Positions 22,456 through 30,089 of a stretch of DNA of 30,399 bases are shown piece after piece (position 1 is the stretch's first letter; each line of letters starts with the position of its first letter). Source of the stretch: CAZFNQ01 sp964520375 (GTDB lineage: Bacteria > Patescibacteriota > Saccharimonadia > Saccharimonadales > JANWIN01); NCBI GenBank assembly GCA_964520375.1, contig CAZFNQ010000007.1, positions 1 to 30,399 of the forward strand, read 5' to 3'. Below the pieces are notes generated by a model. The model was not told where the DNA came from. It was given only the letters and a program-made list of their open reading frames with translations, and made no database searches. The position numbers and the translations under genes are program-made.

Positions 22456-23568
22456 ATGAAAACACCACTAATTAAAGTATTTGCAACAATTGTTTTTGCG
22501 GTGATGTTTGGAACTATTGGCTACCTAACGCTTCATCTATCACACGCCGCCGATGCCGACATTAACAGTGATACAAAGATAAACATATTCGACTTTAGTA
22601 TCCTAGCCAAAAACTGGACTAAAAGTGTGACTGGTTTAGCCAAAGGCGATATAACCGGCGATGGTTTGGTAAATATTCAGGATCTATCGGCCCTGGCGAA
22701 AATTTGGGGCTACCCACCAGCTATATCTGGTCGTGTGTGCGGCAACACCCCCACCGGTAATAAAATCGATACAGTTGTTGTCATAGCTGAAGAAAACCGG
22801 AAGTGGTCTTATGTCGGCGGCGTGGGCTTTGGGGCTATCTTGGGCGGAGGAAAAATGCCATATATCCGGGCGGTGGCAGCTCAGTGCGGCTTCTTCCAGA
22901 TAGATACAGAAGTCAATAAGACTGACAACTCAATTCAACAATATGTTGGTGCCTGGACTGGCTACGATGCTACCGTTACCCATGTCAGTAAGGATTGTAT
23001 TCCATCACTGGCTTGTTCCTACACCGGTAACAATATTTTCCGGGTTTTTCGAAACGCAGGCATACCTCACCGCGAATACGTTGAAAATGTTACAGTCAAC
23101 CTGTGTTCAGGCTCTGCCTTCATACCTTTTGGAATCATCCCGGAGCTATACATGTGGGACGCAACCGATAAAGCCAATTGCGGCAAAGAAGTTCTGCCAA
23201 TAAGTCAGTTTAGCTTTGCCGATCCACCAGCCGGCTTCAGCTTTATTAACCCGTCACTTTGTAATAATGGACATGATTGTAGCAACGGTGCTGTTGATCA
23301 GTGGTTAGCCACCTCGGATCGACTGCCTGCCTTATTCAACAGCTCCGCCTATAAGTCCGGCAAAGTGCTGCTTGAACTTTGGTGGGACGAAGACGCCCCG
23401 AGGCCCAACCTATTCACCTGTTGGTCTTGCAAAAAGTTCAACTCGTCTATTGATCCAAAATTCTCAGGTGAAAGTTTATTATGGCTAAATTTACTGGGTG
23501 CGCCGAGCAATAATCTAGGTGCCATCACAAGTGCTACCGACATTCGTCCCATACTTGGCACGCCATAA
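22456..23568 (+). CDS. Secreted dockerin-like protein with AcpA/phospholipase C-type phosphoesterase domain
   Basis: A 370-residue secreted protein. A hydrophobic segment (5-27) is followed by a dockerin-like pair, DINSDTKINIFD (35-46) and DITGDGLVNIQD (65-76). Residues 103-370 resemble the phosphoesterase superfamily of acid phosphatase AcpA and phospholipase C: VVVIAEENRKW (108-116), DNSIQQYVGAWTG (157-169, whose Ser159 aligns with the AcpA nucleophile), FINPSLCNNGHDC (263-275), D281, WWDED (309-313) and the ending ESLLWLNLLGAP. The substrate is unknown; a phosphate ester or phospholipid is likely for the family. Some family residues (the HPS before the nucleophile, a late His) are changed, so activity is less certain. 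Cys pairs suggest folding outside the cell. Confidence 0.72.
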   Translation: MKTPLIKVFATIVFAVMFGTIGYLTLHLSHAADADINSDTKINIFDFSILAKNWTKSVTGLAKGDITGDGLVNIQDLSALAKIWGYPPAISGRVCGNTPTGNKIDTVVVIAEENRKWSYVGGVGFGAILGGGKMPYIRAVAAQCGFFQIDTEVNKTDNSIQQYVGAWTGYDATVTHVSKDCIPSLACSYTGNNIFRVFRNAGIPHREYVENVTVNLCSGSAFIPFGIIPELYMWDATDKANCGKEVLPISQFSFADPPAGFSFINPSLCNNGHDCSNGAVDQWLATSDRLPALFNSSAYKSGKVLLELWWDEDAPRPNLFTCWSCKKFNSSIDPKFSGESLLWLNLLGAPSNNLGAITSATDIRPILGTP

Positions 23569-23621
23569 CTTTCACTGGTTTACTAATAACTCTCAAAGGC
23601 GGCCCCAAATCCACGGTACTG

Positions 23622-23627
23622 TATACT
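23622..23627 (+). promoter_or_regulatory. -10 element of pepP
   Basis: TATACT ends 11 nt before the ATG at 23639, which supports that start over the longer frame to 23519 that would run back into the previous gene. Confidence 0.5.
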
Positions 23628-23638
23628 TATTATTTGCT

Positions 23639-24865
23639 ATGGAGACTTTTTTTGGTCCGGAGTTTTTTGCCGGCAACCGGCAAAAGCTGCGAAGGCTTTT
23701 TGCCGGCACGGCCCCTATCGTCTTATCTGCCAACGGCTTGGTTCAACGTAACGCCGATACCACCCTGGCCTTTAGGCAAGATAGTGACTTTTGGTATCTA
23801 ACCGGTATAAATGAGCCGGGCCTTATCTTAGTCATGGACAAAACCAAAGACTATTTGATATTACCTGAGCGAAATTCCTTACAAGATATCTTTGACGGCC
23901 ATGTTGAAGCAGACAAGTTATCTAAAATATCTGGTCTGAAAACAGTTTTAGGCCACAATGACGGCTGGAAACAACTTAACACCCGCCTAAAAAAATCCAA
24001 ACACTTTGCAACAGTTGCCGTAGGTCCAATCTACAATGAACGCCACGGCTTTTACCTAAATCCTGCCAAAACGGCTTTGTACAAGCACATTAAAGACGCC
24101 AACGCACATATTAAGCCACTGGATTTACGCCAACACTTGACCAAAATGCGCGCCATCAAGCAACCAAGCGAACTGGCGGCTATGCGCTCGGCCGTAGACA
24201 TTACCGCCGCGACACTTAAAGCAATCTTAAAAAAACTGTCCAAATATAACTACGAATATGAGATAGAAGGTGATATTACCCGCAGTTTCAGAAAACTGGG
24301 CGCCTTTGGCCACAGTTACACGCCAATAGTGGCTAGCGGCCTAAATGCTTGCACACTTCATTATGTCGCCAATGACGCCCAACTAGGGCCCAAACAACTG
24401 CTGCTAATTGACGCCGGCGCCGAAGTCAGCAACTACGCCGCCGATATTAGCCGAACTTATGCCACTAGCCAACCAAGCAAGCGTCAAAGGGCCGTTCACT
24501 CAGCTGTCCTGGAAGTTCAAAACCATGCGCTGGCACTGCTGAAGCCCGGTGTTAGCCTGCGAGACTATGAAGGGGAAGTAGAGAATATAATGGGCGAAAA
24601 GCTACGTAGTCTGGGCTTGATTAAGTCAATTAACCAAAAAAACGTACGCAAATATTATCCACACTCCACTTCACACTTTTTAGGCCTGGATGCTCACGAC
24701 GTTGGTAACTACGATATGGCTCTGGAGCCCGGTATGGTTATTACTGTTGAACCGGGTATATATATTCCCGAGGAAAGTTTGGGTGTGCGACTTGAGGATG
24801 ATGTCCTTATCACCACCAAAGGGGTAAAAGTACTCAGCCGCGGCTTGCCTCGAACCCTGACCTAA
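23639..24865 (+). CDS. pepP: Xaa-Pro aminopeptidase (aminopeptidase P)
   Basis: A 408-residue metallopeptidase that removes an N-terminal residue preceding proline. The aminopeptidase P N-domain (1-130, with FRQDSDFWYLTGINEPG) is followed by the pita-bread creatinase fold. The five metal ligands are D258 (LLIDAGAE), D269 (AADISRTY), H346 (TSHFLGLDAHD), E371 (VEPGIY) and E386 (RLEDDV). The ATG at 23639 (METFFGPEFF) suits the family N-terminus and lies 11 nt after a -10 hexamer; the longer frame overlaps the upstream gene. Together with the downstream solute-binding protein it fits a life on host-derived peptides. Confidence 0.94.
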   Translation: METFFGPEFFAGNRQKLRRLFAGTAPIVLSANGLVQRNADTTLAFRQDSDFWYLTGINEPGLILVMDKTKDYLILPERNSLQDIFDGHVEADKLSKISGLKTVLGHNDGWKQLNTRLKKSKHFATVAVGPIYNERHGFYLNPAKTALYKHIKDANAHIKPLDLRQHLTKMRAIKQPSELAAMRSAVDITAATLKAILKKLSKYNYEYEIEGDITRSFRKLGAFGHSYTPIVASGLNACTLHYVANDAQLGPKQLLLIDAGAEVSNYAADISRTYATSQPSKRQRAVHSAVLEVQNHALALLKPGVSLRDYEGEVENIMGEKLRSLGLIKSINQKNVRKYYPHSTSHFLGLDAHDVGNYDMALEPGMVITVEPGIYIPEESLGVRLEDDVLITTKGVKVLSRGLPRTLT

Positions 24866-24867
24866 CC

Positions 24868-24873
24868 TACAAT
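24868..24873 (+). promoter_or_regulatory. -10 element of the holin-4-like gene
   Basis: TACAAT, just after the pepP stop, ends 10 nt before the ATG at 24884. Leader of about 3-4 nt. Confidence 0.4.
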
Positions 24874-24883
24874 AAGCATAACT

Positions 24884-25246
24884 ATGACGAGGCCTTTTTC
24901 ACGGTTTTTAGTGCGTTGGCTGGTCTGCGGGCTGGGGCTTTGGATTGCCGCCGGACTGTTGGGTGGCCGAATAAGTTACGACAGCCGCCTAGCGGTAATA
25001 ATAATATCTGGCTTCATCTTAGCTCTGGTTAACGCCGTTATTAAGCCAATTGTTATTATCTTGTCTTTGCCGGCCATATTATTCAGTCTGGGTCTGTTTA
25101 TAATCGTTATCAACGGACTAATGGTTTTGCTGGTTAGCAAGCTGTATAGCCAGCTGCATGTTACCAATTTTGGGGCCGCCATGCTTGCCGGCATGGTGAT
25201 AGGCTTGGTAAACTACTTAGTGACGGCAATATTGGAGGAGCGCTGA
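24884..25246 (+). CDS. Phage holin family 4-like (PF04020-type) membrane protein
   Basis: A 120-residue protein with about four membrane segments, of the small family labelled mycobacterial phage holin superfamily IV. Recognisable features are the RWLVCGLGLWIAAGLLGG opening, the ALVNAVIKPIVIILSLP core and the closing GLVNYLVTAILEE. Despite the name these proteins are common chromosomal genes and are not evidence of a prophage; their role is unknown. Its TGA stop lies 1 nt before secG, and the secG Shine-Dalgarno is inside its last codons, so the two are co-expressed. Confidence 0.82.
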   Translation: MTRPFSRFLVRWLVCGLGLWIAAGLLGGRISYDSRLAVIIISGFILALVNAVIKPIVIILSLPAILFSLGLFIIVINGLMVLLVSKLYSQLHVTNFGAAMLAGMVIGLVNYLVTAILEER

Positions 25247-25247
25247 C

Positions 25248-25469
25248 ATGAAAATGAACATATTTAACTACATTACCATCGGTTCAATGGTGTTACTTGT
25301 CCTGCTAATTTTAATCCAGACAAGGGGCGCCTCGCTCGGGGCCGGTTTGGGCGGCAGCTCGGGAGAGGTCAATACGGTTCGGCGCGGTACCGACAAAACC
25401 ATCCACCAACTGACCATAATTTTAGTAATAGTTTTTAATCTATCTTTAATTCTTGGCATCATAACCTGA
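25248..25469 (+). CDS. secG: Preprotein translocase subunit SecG
   Basis: A 73-residue subunit of the SecYEG channel with two membrane segments (about 5-22 and 51-71). They are joined by the typical Gly-rich loop GASLGAGLGGSSGEVNTVRRG, which has the R-R-G-x-(D/E)-K pattern of SecG. A strong Shine-Dalgarno (GGAGGAG, about 25234-25240) precedes the ATG at 25248; MKMN offers a second ATG 6 nt later. It serves export of the membrane-anchored proteins encoded around it. Confidence 0.9.
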   Translation: MKMNIFNYITIGSMVLLVLLILIQTRGASLGAGLGGSSGEVNTVRRGTDKTIHQLTIILVIVFNLSLILGIIT

Positions 25470-25481
25470 CCAACCACAACA

Positions 25482-27263
25482 ATGATTGACCGCACCACTC
25501 GTTTACGCTGGCGCCGGCGGCTCCGCCGCGGCAAGCGCCAAGTTGAAGACATGAGTGTCCAGGCTGAAGTCCAATTGGAGCGGCATTTTTTTAAACGACT
25601 AGCCAAATTACCGGGGGTACTACGGTTTAGTTTAACCTGGGTACTCTTGCTGCTGCTAATTATTGGGGGTGTCTTTGTCCAATCCCGGGCTCTGGATAAT
25701 TATTACCTTGTCGACAAACCAGTGCCAGGCGGCATTTATACAGAGGGTATACTGGGTTCATTCACTAACGCCAGCCCGCTGTACGCTGCCAGTAGCACCA
25801 ATAATAGTGTCTCTCGTCTAGTCTTTTCCGGTTTGTTTAAGCTGGATTCAAATAACAATTTGGTTGGTGATCTGGCCGACAGCTGGTCAGTCGACAAAAC
25901 CGCCCAAATCTACACCGTCCAGCTGCATGACAATCTAGTCTGGCAGGATAACCAACCACTTACGGCCGAAGACGTGGTATTTACTTATGAAACTATCCAA
26001 AACCCCGATTCCCAATCGCCGCTACTGGCTAGCTGGCAGGACGTTTCGGTAAAAGCGCCTAACTCTCACACGGTTGTCTTCACACTGCCCAACCCGCTAA
26101 GCTCGTTCCCTTATTCCATGACCAATGGTATCGTGCCCAAGCATTTGCTCAAGGACGTACCAGTCGCCCAGCTTCGGTCTGTTAACTTCAATACCGCCAA
26201 CCCAGTCGGTGCCGGCCCATTTAGGTGGAGCGCCGTTCAAGTTAGCGGTAGCACGCTAGAAACCCGCGAAGAACAAATCGCCCTGTTACCGTTTGACAAC
26301 TATGTCCGTGGCAAACCCAAATTAAGTAAGTTTATTATCCGATCCTTTCACGACGAAAAACAATTACTGGCTAGCTTCCGGCGCCAAGAGCTAAATGGTG
26401 CCTCTGGTCTATCCGATCTGCCACCAGATTTACAAAAAGATACCAATATCCAGGAATACGACATTCCACTTTTAAGTGAGGTCATGGTTTTCTTTAAAAA
26501 CTCGAGTAGCATTTTACGTGATGCTAAAGTCCGCCAAGCTCTGGTATCGGCTACCAACAAAACAGATATTATTAGCAATCTCGGTTACCCGGTAGCCGCC
26601 GCTAAAGAACCTCTGCTGAAAACCCAACTGGGTTATGACAAGCATTTTACCCAGCCTGGTTACTCACTTGACCGCGCCAACAAGCTACTAGACTCAGCCG
26701 GTTGGAAACCAGGCATAGATGGTATAAGAGCCAAGAAAAACGTACCACTAATCATCACGTTAAGCTCTCAGGATAGTCCAGACTATACCCACATAGCCGA
26801 ACAGCTTAAGAAACAGTGGCGAGCCGTGGGTGTTAACTTACAAATTGACCTGAAACCGTCGTCAGACTTGCAAACCAAATTAGCTAACCACGATTATGAC
26901 GCCTTGCTCTACGGCATTGAGCTCGGTAAAGACCCCGACGTCTTCCCATATTGGGACAGCACCCAGGCTGATGTCCGCAGCCAAAACCGTCTAAACTTCA
27001 GTGAGTATAAATCGGCAGTAGCTGACACCTCGTTGGAAGCTGGCCGGACTCGCCTTGACCCGGCTCTGAGAATCATAAAGTACCGGCCGTTTTTACAAAC
27101 CTGGCACAACGACGCCCCCGCCATTGCCCTCTACCAACCCCGCTTTTTATACGTCACCAGGGGGAGGGTATTTGGCTTTACTCCAACTAGTATCAGCAAT
27201 GGCATTGGCCGCTACGCCAACGTCAATAACTGGATGATAAGAGAAGACAAACTGCCTAAATAA
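25482..27263 (+). CDS. Membrane-anchored peptide-binding protein (SBP_bac_5 family)
   Basis: A 593-residue substrate-binding protein of the DppA/OppA type. An unusual basic cytoplasmic tail (1-48, Arg-rich LRWRRRLRRGKRQ) and a membrane segment (49-66) replace the usual lipoprotein signal; no lipobox Cys is present. The binding fold covers about 80-590 with typical stretches LVFSGLFKLDSNNNLVGDLA, LTAEDVVFTYETI and DAKVRQALVSATNK. No permease or ATPase genes are adjacent. It probably captures oligopeptides outside the cell. It follows secG by 12 nt without a Shine-Dalgarno, so it may be read from the secG transcript. Confidence 0.9.
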   Translation: MIDRTTRLRWRRRLRRGKRQVEDMSVQAEVQLERHFFKRLAKLPGVLRFSLTWVLLLLLIIGGVFVQSRALDNYYLVDKPVPGGIYTEGILGSFTNASPLYAASSTNNSVSRLVFSGLFKLDSNNNLVGDLADSWSVDKTAQIYTVQLHDNLVWQDNQPLTAEDVVFTYETIQNPDSQSPLLASWQDVSVKAPNSHTVVFTLPNPLSSFPYSMTNGIVPKHLLKDVPVAQLRSVNFNTANPVGAGPFRWSAVQVSGSTLETREEQIALLPFDNYVRGKPKLSKFIIRSFHDEKQLLASFRRQELNGASGLSDLPPDLQKDTNIQEYDIPLLSEVMVFFKNSSSILRDAKVRQALVSATNKTDIISNLGYPVAAAKEPLLKTQLGYDKHFTQPGYSLDRANKLLDSAGWKPGIDGIRAKKNVPLIITLSSQDSPDYTHIAEQLKKQWRAVGVNLQIDLKPSSDLQTKLANHDYDALLYGIELGKDPDVFPYWDSTQADVRSQNRLNFSEYKSAVADTSLEAGRTRLDPALRIIKYRPFLQTWHNDAPAIALYQPRFLYVTRGRVFGFTPTSISNGIGRYANVNNWMIREDKLPK

Positions 27264-27279
27264 TGACAATTATATTTGT

Positions 27280-27296
27280 TAAAGCCCTAGGCTTTA
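27280..27296. terminator. Bidirectional terminator candidate
   Basis: TAAAGCC-CTA-GGCTTTA is a 7-bp perfect stem with a 3-nt loop, placed between two convergent genes. On the plus strand it is followed by TTTC, a short T-stretch. The position supports transcription stop from both sides; the stem is modest. Confidence 0.5.
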
Positions 27297-27305
27297 TTTC
27301 AATAG

Positions 27306-27854
27306 TTAGCCAGCGCCAGCTGATCTATTCCCTGATGTTTTTATAGTTATTAGTGCCATTAAGGCAACAAGCAAATTATTTAATTCATTACCATGCTCAA
27401 TAGACACTTGAATCTCATGGGCGTAGAATACCTTGAACACACTTGTGAGATGAAATGGTTGTTTGAATGTTACATCTCTCATCTCGACAATAACATCACC
27501 GCTATGATTTACAATAAAGTGAATATTGCGAAACGTTATTCGTCGCTTTAGGCTATATATATTATTTCCAGAACTATCTTTAACCTTAAACCAGGTAGCC
27601 GCACCACCTATAGTAGCAGACGAACTTTTTTGATTAATGTCATAGAACCTTCTGTTTGTTGCAAATAAAGTTAAAACTTTATTTCTGAGTTCAAATTGGT
27701 TACCCGATTGGTTAACAAAGATAAGCTTAGTCCATGATTTTCGAACAAGTTTATATAGGACTTTATTATTTGCATCAACAAACTGCCACTTTACATGATT
27801 AGGAGACAAAAAGTTGAATCGCCAACTTAGCATAATTTTGTATTGCTGGTTCAT
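27306..27854 (-). CDS. Hypothetical protein, possible LURP-one/scramblase-like beta-barrel
   Basis: A 182-residue protein, not firmly recognised. The pattern of short beta strands (VLYKLVRKSWTKLIFVNQSG, NNIYSLKRRITFRNIHFIV, VIVEMRDVTFKQPFHL) resembles the Tubby-like LURP-one-related/scramblase fold, whose members bind lipids or nucleotides; this is only an impression. Its base composition is more AT-rich than its neighbours, hinting at a different history. I chose the ATG at 27854 since a perfect TATAAT ends 11 nt before it; a TTG at 27866 overlaps that hexamer. It lies between a terminator-like repeat and a tRNA gene. Confidence 0.6.
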   Translation of the reverse strand: MNQQYKIMLSWRFNFLSPNHVKWQFVDANNKVLYKLVRKSWTKLIFVNQSGNQFELRNKVLTLFATNRRFYDINQKSSSATIGGAATWFKVKDSSGNNIYSLKRRITFRNIHFIVNHSGDVIVEMRDVTFKQPFHLTSVFKVFYAHEIQVSIEHGNELNNLLVALMALITIKTSGNRSAGAG

Positions 27855-27865
27855 GATTAGTATCA

Positions 27866-27871
27866 ATTATA
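27866..27871 (-). promoter_or_regulatory. -10 element of the 182-aa hypothetical gene
   Basis: A perfect TATAAT on the minus strand ends 11 nt before the ATG at 27854. It lies between the tRNA-Leu 3' end (27879) and the gene. Confidence 0.5.
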
Positions 27872-27878
27872 ACAAGAC

Positions 27879-27965
27879 TGGTGGGCGAAAGAGGACTTGA
27901 ACCTCCACGAGCCGAAGCTCACTAGCTCCTGAAGCTAGCGCGTCTACCAATTCCGCCACTCGCCC
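27879..27965 (-). tRNA. tRNA-Leu (anticodon CAG)
   Basis: An 87-nt class II tRNA. The acceptor GGGCGAG pairs with TTCGCCC, followed by discriminator A and an encoded CCA. The anticodon arm is CTAGC-TTCAGGA-GCTAG, giving CAG, which reads CUG. The long variable arm GAGC-TTCG-GCTC marks it as Leu. The T arm contains GGTTCAAGTCC. Confidence 0.93.
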
Positions 27966-27990
27966 GAGTGCGGCTGTATTGTAGTGCAAC

Positions 27991-28018
27991 TTATCACCAA
28001 GAGCAAATATGCTATAGT
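27991..28018 (+). promoter_or_regulatory. Possible promoter of the GlcD-like oxidase gene
   Basis: TTATCA (27991-27996), a 16-nt spacer and TATAGT (28013-28018) with TGc before it. This gives a leader of about 30 nt to the ATG at 28055. A perfect TATAAT at 28047-28052 also exists but ends only 2 nt before the ATG, too close to start an mRNA that includes the codon. Confidence 0.4.
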
Positions 28019-28054
28019 TACTAGCAGAATATTTGGGGTTAATCGATATAATTC

Positions 28055-29692
28055 ATGAGTAAAGTTGCGCATTATCTACAAGAACATTTGCTTGGCGAAG
28101 TCCTTACCGCACCTGACGCCCGCAAGTATTTTTCCACTGACACAAGCATATTCACCATAACCCCATCCATGGTGCTCTACCCACGCAACGAAAACGACGT
28201 CCGTAAAACCGCTCGTTTTACCTGGCAGCTTGCCGAGCGGGGCAGAGCCCTACCAATTACTGCCCGCGGACTAGGCGGAGATCAAACCGGCTCAGCTATA
28301 GGCAGCGGTATTGTGATGGTCTTTCCGGGGCATATGAACCGGATTTTAGAGTTTGACGGCAAGACTGGAAACGTCTCTGTTGAACCCGGTATAACTTTTG
28401 GCAAGTTACAACAGACCCTGCACACCCATGGCCGATTTTTACCACCCTATCCGGGCTCCCAGGAATACAGCACCATTGGCGGTGTTATTGCCAACAATTC
28501 AGGCGGTGAGAAATCGGTTAAATACGGCAATATCCGCAACTACGTCAAGTCGCTAAGAGTAGTTCTGGCCAACGGCGAAATAATTGAAACCAAACGTATC
28601 AGCAAACGCGAGCTTAATAAAAAGCTTGGGCTGGCAACATTGGAAGGAGAAATCTACAGATCGCTGGATGCGCTCATAGAAGAAAACCAAGCGACCATGG
28701 CTAAAATGCAACGGGCAATCACCAAAAACACCGCCGGTTATGACCTGATGGATATTAGGCGCAAAGACGGCTCGTTTGATCTGACCCCTTTAATAGTTGG
28801 TTCAGAAGGTACCTTGGGTCTTATTACTGAAGCTGTTGTTAGCACTGAGCTGCACAATCCCAATCCGACTGTAATTGCCGCCTTTTTGGATGACGCTAAA
28901 CTAGCTGATGAAATAATCACTGAGCTGCGCAAACTACCCGATGGACCCAGTGCTGCTGAAGTTTATGACCAACAATTGCTGGTGCTGATAGATCACCATA
29001 ATCCCAACCAGCTTAAAGGCATTATTGACAAACCGTTTCCCGGCCTGGTTCTAATTATAGAGTTTGATAACCTAAGCTCCCGGGTTCAAAGTAAGATGAC
29101 CAAAAAAACCCAAAAAATTCTCAAACACAACCAAGTTAATTTCTATACGGCCTCCGACGATCGGGGCAAGGAAAAGATATATAAAATTCGCGATGCCGCA
29201 TCATCAATTTTAGCCCAGACGGAAGGCAACCTAAGAGCCCTGCCGTTTATAGATGACGGAATTGTACCGGTTGACAGGTTCAATGACTATCTTGAAGGCA
29301 TTTATGAGCTTTGCACCAGACACCGTCTACAAACCGGCATTTGGGGACACATATGTGACGCCAATCTACACCTTAAACCACTTATGGACCTGTCCCAAGT
29401 TGGCGACCGACAGAAAATATTTAAAACCATGGACGACTATTACCGGTTTGTTATTGGCCTAGGTGGCAGTACCAGCGGCGAAAACGGTGACGGTCGTTTG
29501 CGAGCGCCCTACTTACATCTGCTTTACGGTGATGATGTCTATGTATTACTTCAAAAAGTCAAACAAATCTTTGACCCCTACAGCACCCTAAACCCCGGTG
29601 TAAAGATTAATGTTAGTCTTGACGACATCAAACCGTTGGTTAGAAGCGAATACTCGCTAAACCATCTGTATAACCATTTACCTCACGCTTAA
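28055..29692 (+). CDS. GlcD-like FAD-linked oxidase (D-lactate/glycolate dehydrogenase type)
   Basis: A 545-residue flavoprotein of the FAD-linked 2-hydroxyacid oxidase family. The FAD-binding PCMH domain is at about 35-265, with ITARGLGGDQTGSAIGSG, VEPGITFGKLQQTL and STIGGVIANNSGGEKSVKYG. The C-terminal FAD oxidase domain (about 300-520) carries the substrate/metal-site motif GHICDANLHLKPLMDLS and GGSTSGENGDGRLRAPYL. No iron-sulfur domain is fused at the C-terminus, and no GlcF/LldE partner is adjacent. It probably oxidises a 2-hydroxy acid such as D-lactate; the substrate and electron acceptor are not shown. Full length; the start is reasonable though the promoter is unclear. Confidence 0.88.
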   Translation: MSKVAHYLQEHLLGEVLTAPDARKYFSTDTSIFTITPSMVLYPRNENDVRKTARFTWQLAERGRALPITARGLGGDQTGSAIGSGIVMVFPGHMNRILEFDGKTGNVSVEPGITFGKLQQTLHTHGRFLPPYPGSQEYSTIGGVIANNSGGEKSVKYGNIRNYVKSLRVVLANGEIIETKRISKRELNKKLGLATLEGEIYRSLDALIEENQATMAKMQRAITKNTAGYDLMDIRRKDGSFDLTPLIVGSEGTLGLITEAVVSTELHNPNPTVIAAFLDDAKLADEIITELRKLPDGPSAAEVYDQQLLVLIDHHNPNQLKGIIDKPFPGLVLIIEFDNLSSRVQSKMTKKTQKILKHNQVNFYTASDDRGKEKIYKIRDAASSILAQTEGNLRALPFIDDGIVPVDRFNDYLEGIYELCTRHRLQTGIWGHICDANLHLKPLMDLSQVGDRQKIFKTMDDYYRFVIGLGGSTSGENGDGRLRAPYLHLLYGDDVYVLLQKVKQIFDPYSTLNPGVKINVSLDDIKPLVRSEYSLNHLYNHLPHA

Positions 29693-29702
29693 AATATAAA
29701 AA

Positions 29703-29795
29703 ATGTCTATAAAAAAGGTATCAATTATTAAAAATTTGTTTGAGTTCGCAATTGCCGAAATTACCGGACTAAACTATGTGCCAGAAGGAGTCTGA
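29703..29795 (+). CDS. Possible 30-aa peptide ORF
   Basis: A short frame downstream of the GlcD-like gene begins MSIKKVSIIKNLFEFAIAEI and ends at a TGA at 29793-29795. A TATAAA lies just before the ATG. Its end overlaps the 3' end of the opposite-strand gene by 22 nt. Too short to judge; it may be chance. Confidence 0.15.
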   Translation: MSIKKVSIIKNLFEFAIAEITGLNYVPEGV

Positions 29796-30082
29796 GGATT
29801 AGTCATTTGAGGCGCTGGCATGTTCTCCTCAGCGACAATGCCTTCAAGTACCGCAGCAGTTCGGGAACTAGCAAGTGAGCTTAGAACGAGGTTGCAGCTA
29901 TTAGCAAAGCTGAGTCCCGTTATGGCTGCAACAATGAGATGCTGCATAGGGCTATTAGCAACTTCAATCCCACCAACCAAACTGAATGTGCTAGCTCCAA
30001 GCGCAAACGCGGCTAGACGTCGCTCAACCCGTTCCTCATGCCTAGTTTCTAATAGGTTAGCCTTTACAGATTCCATATTCAT
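29774..30082 (-). CDS. Small membrane protein, 102 aa, unknown
   Basis: An unrecognised protein with a charged N-terminus (MESVKANLLETRHEERVERRL), two hydrophobic stretches (about 22-38, AAFALGASTFSLVGGI, and 45-73) and a Pro/Thr-rich tail. The start at 30082 is decided by a strong promoter (TTGACA-17-TGC-TATTGT) that ends 7 nt before this ATG; a longer frame to 30118 would begin inside the promoter. Leaderless mRNA expected. An opposite-strand frame over the same bases runs into a tRNA gene and is rejected. The function cannot be inferred. Confidence 0.62.
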   Translation of the reverse strand: MNMESVKANLLETRHEERVERRLAAFALGASTFSLVGGIEVANSPMQHLIVAAITGLSFANSCNLVLSSLASSRTAAVLEGIVAEENMPAPQMTNPQTPSGT

Positions 30083-30089
30083 GATTAAT

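Noticed and set aside
20826..23568. Cellulosome
   Set aside because: Dockerin-like modules are present, but there are no cohesins, scaffoldin or cellulase domains in the window, and the modules are N-terminal.
23519..23638. Longer pepP start
   Set aside because: It overlaps the end of the phosphoesterase gene and lies upstream of the TATACT element; the aminopeptidase P domain begins at 23639.
24884..25246. Phage holin
   Set aside because: The family name is misleading; the gene lies with secG and pepP and there is no endolysin or phage context.
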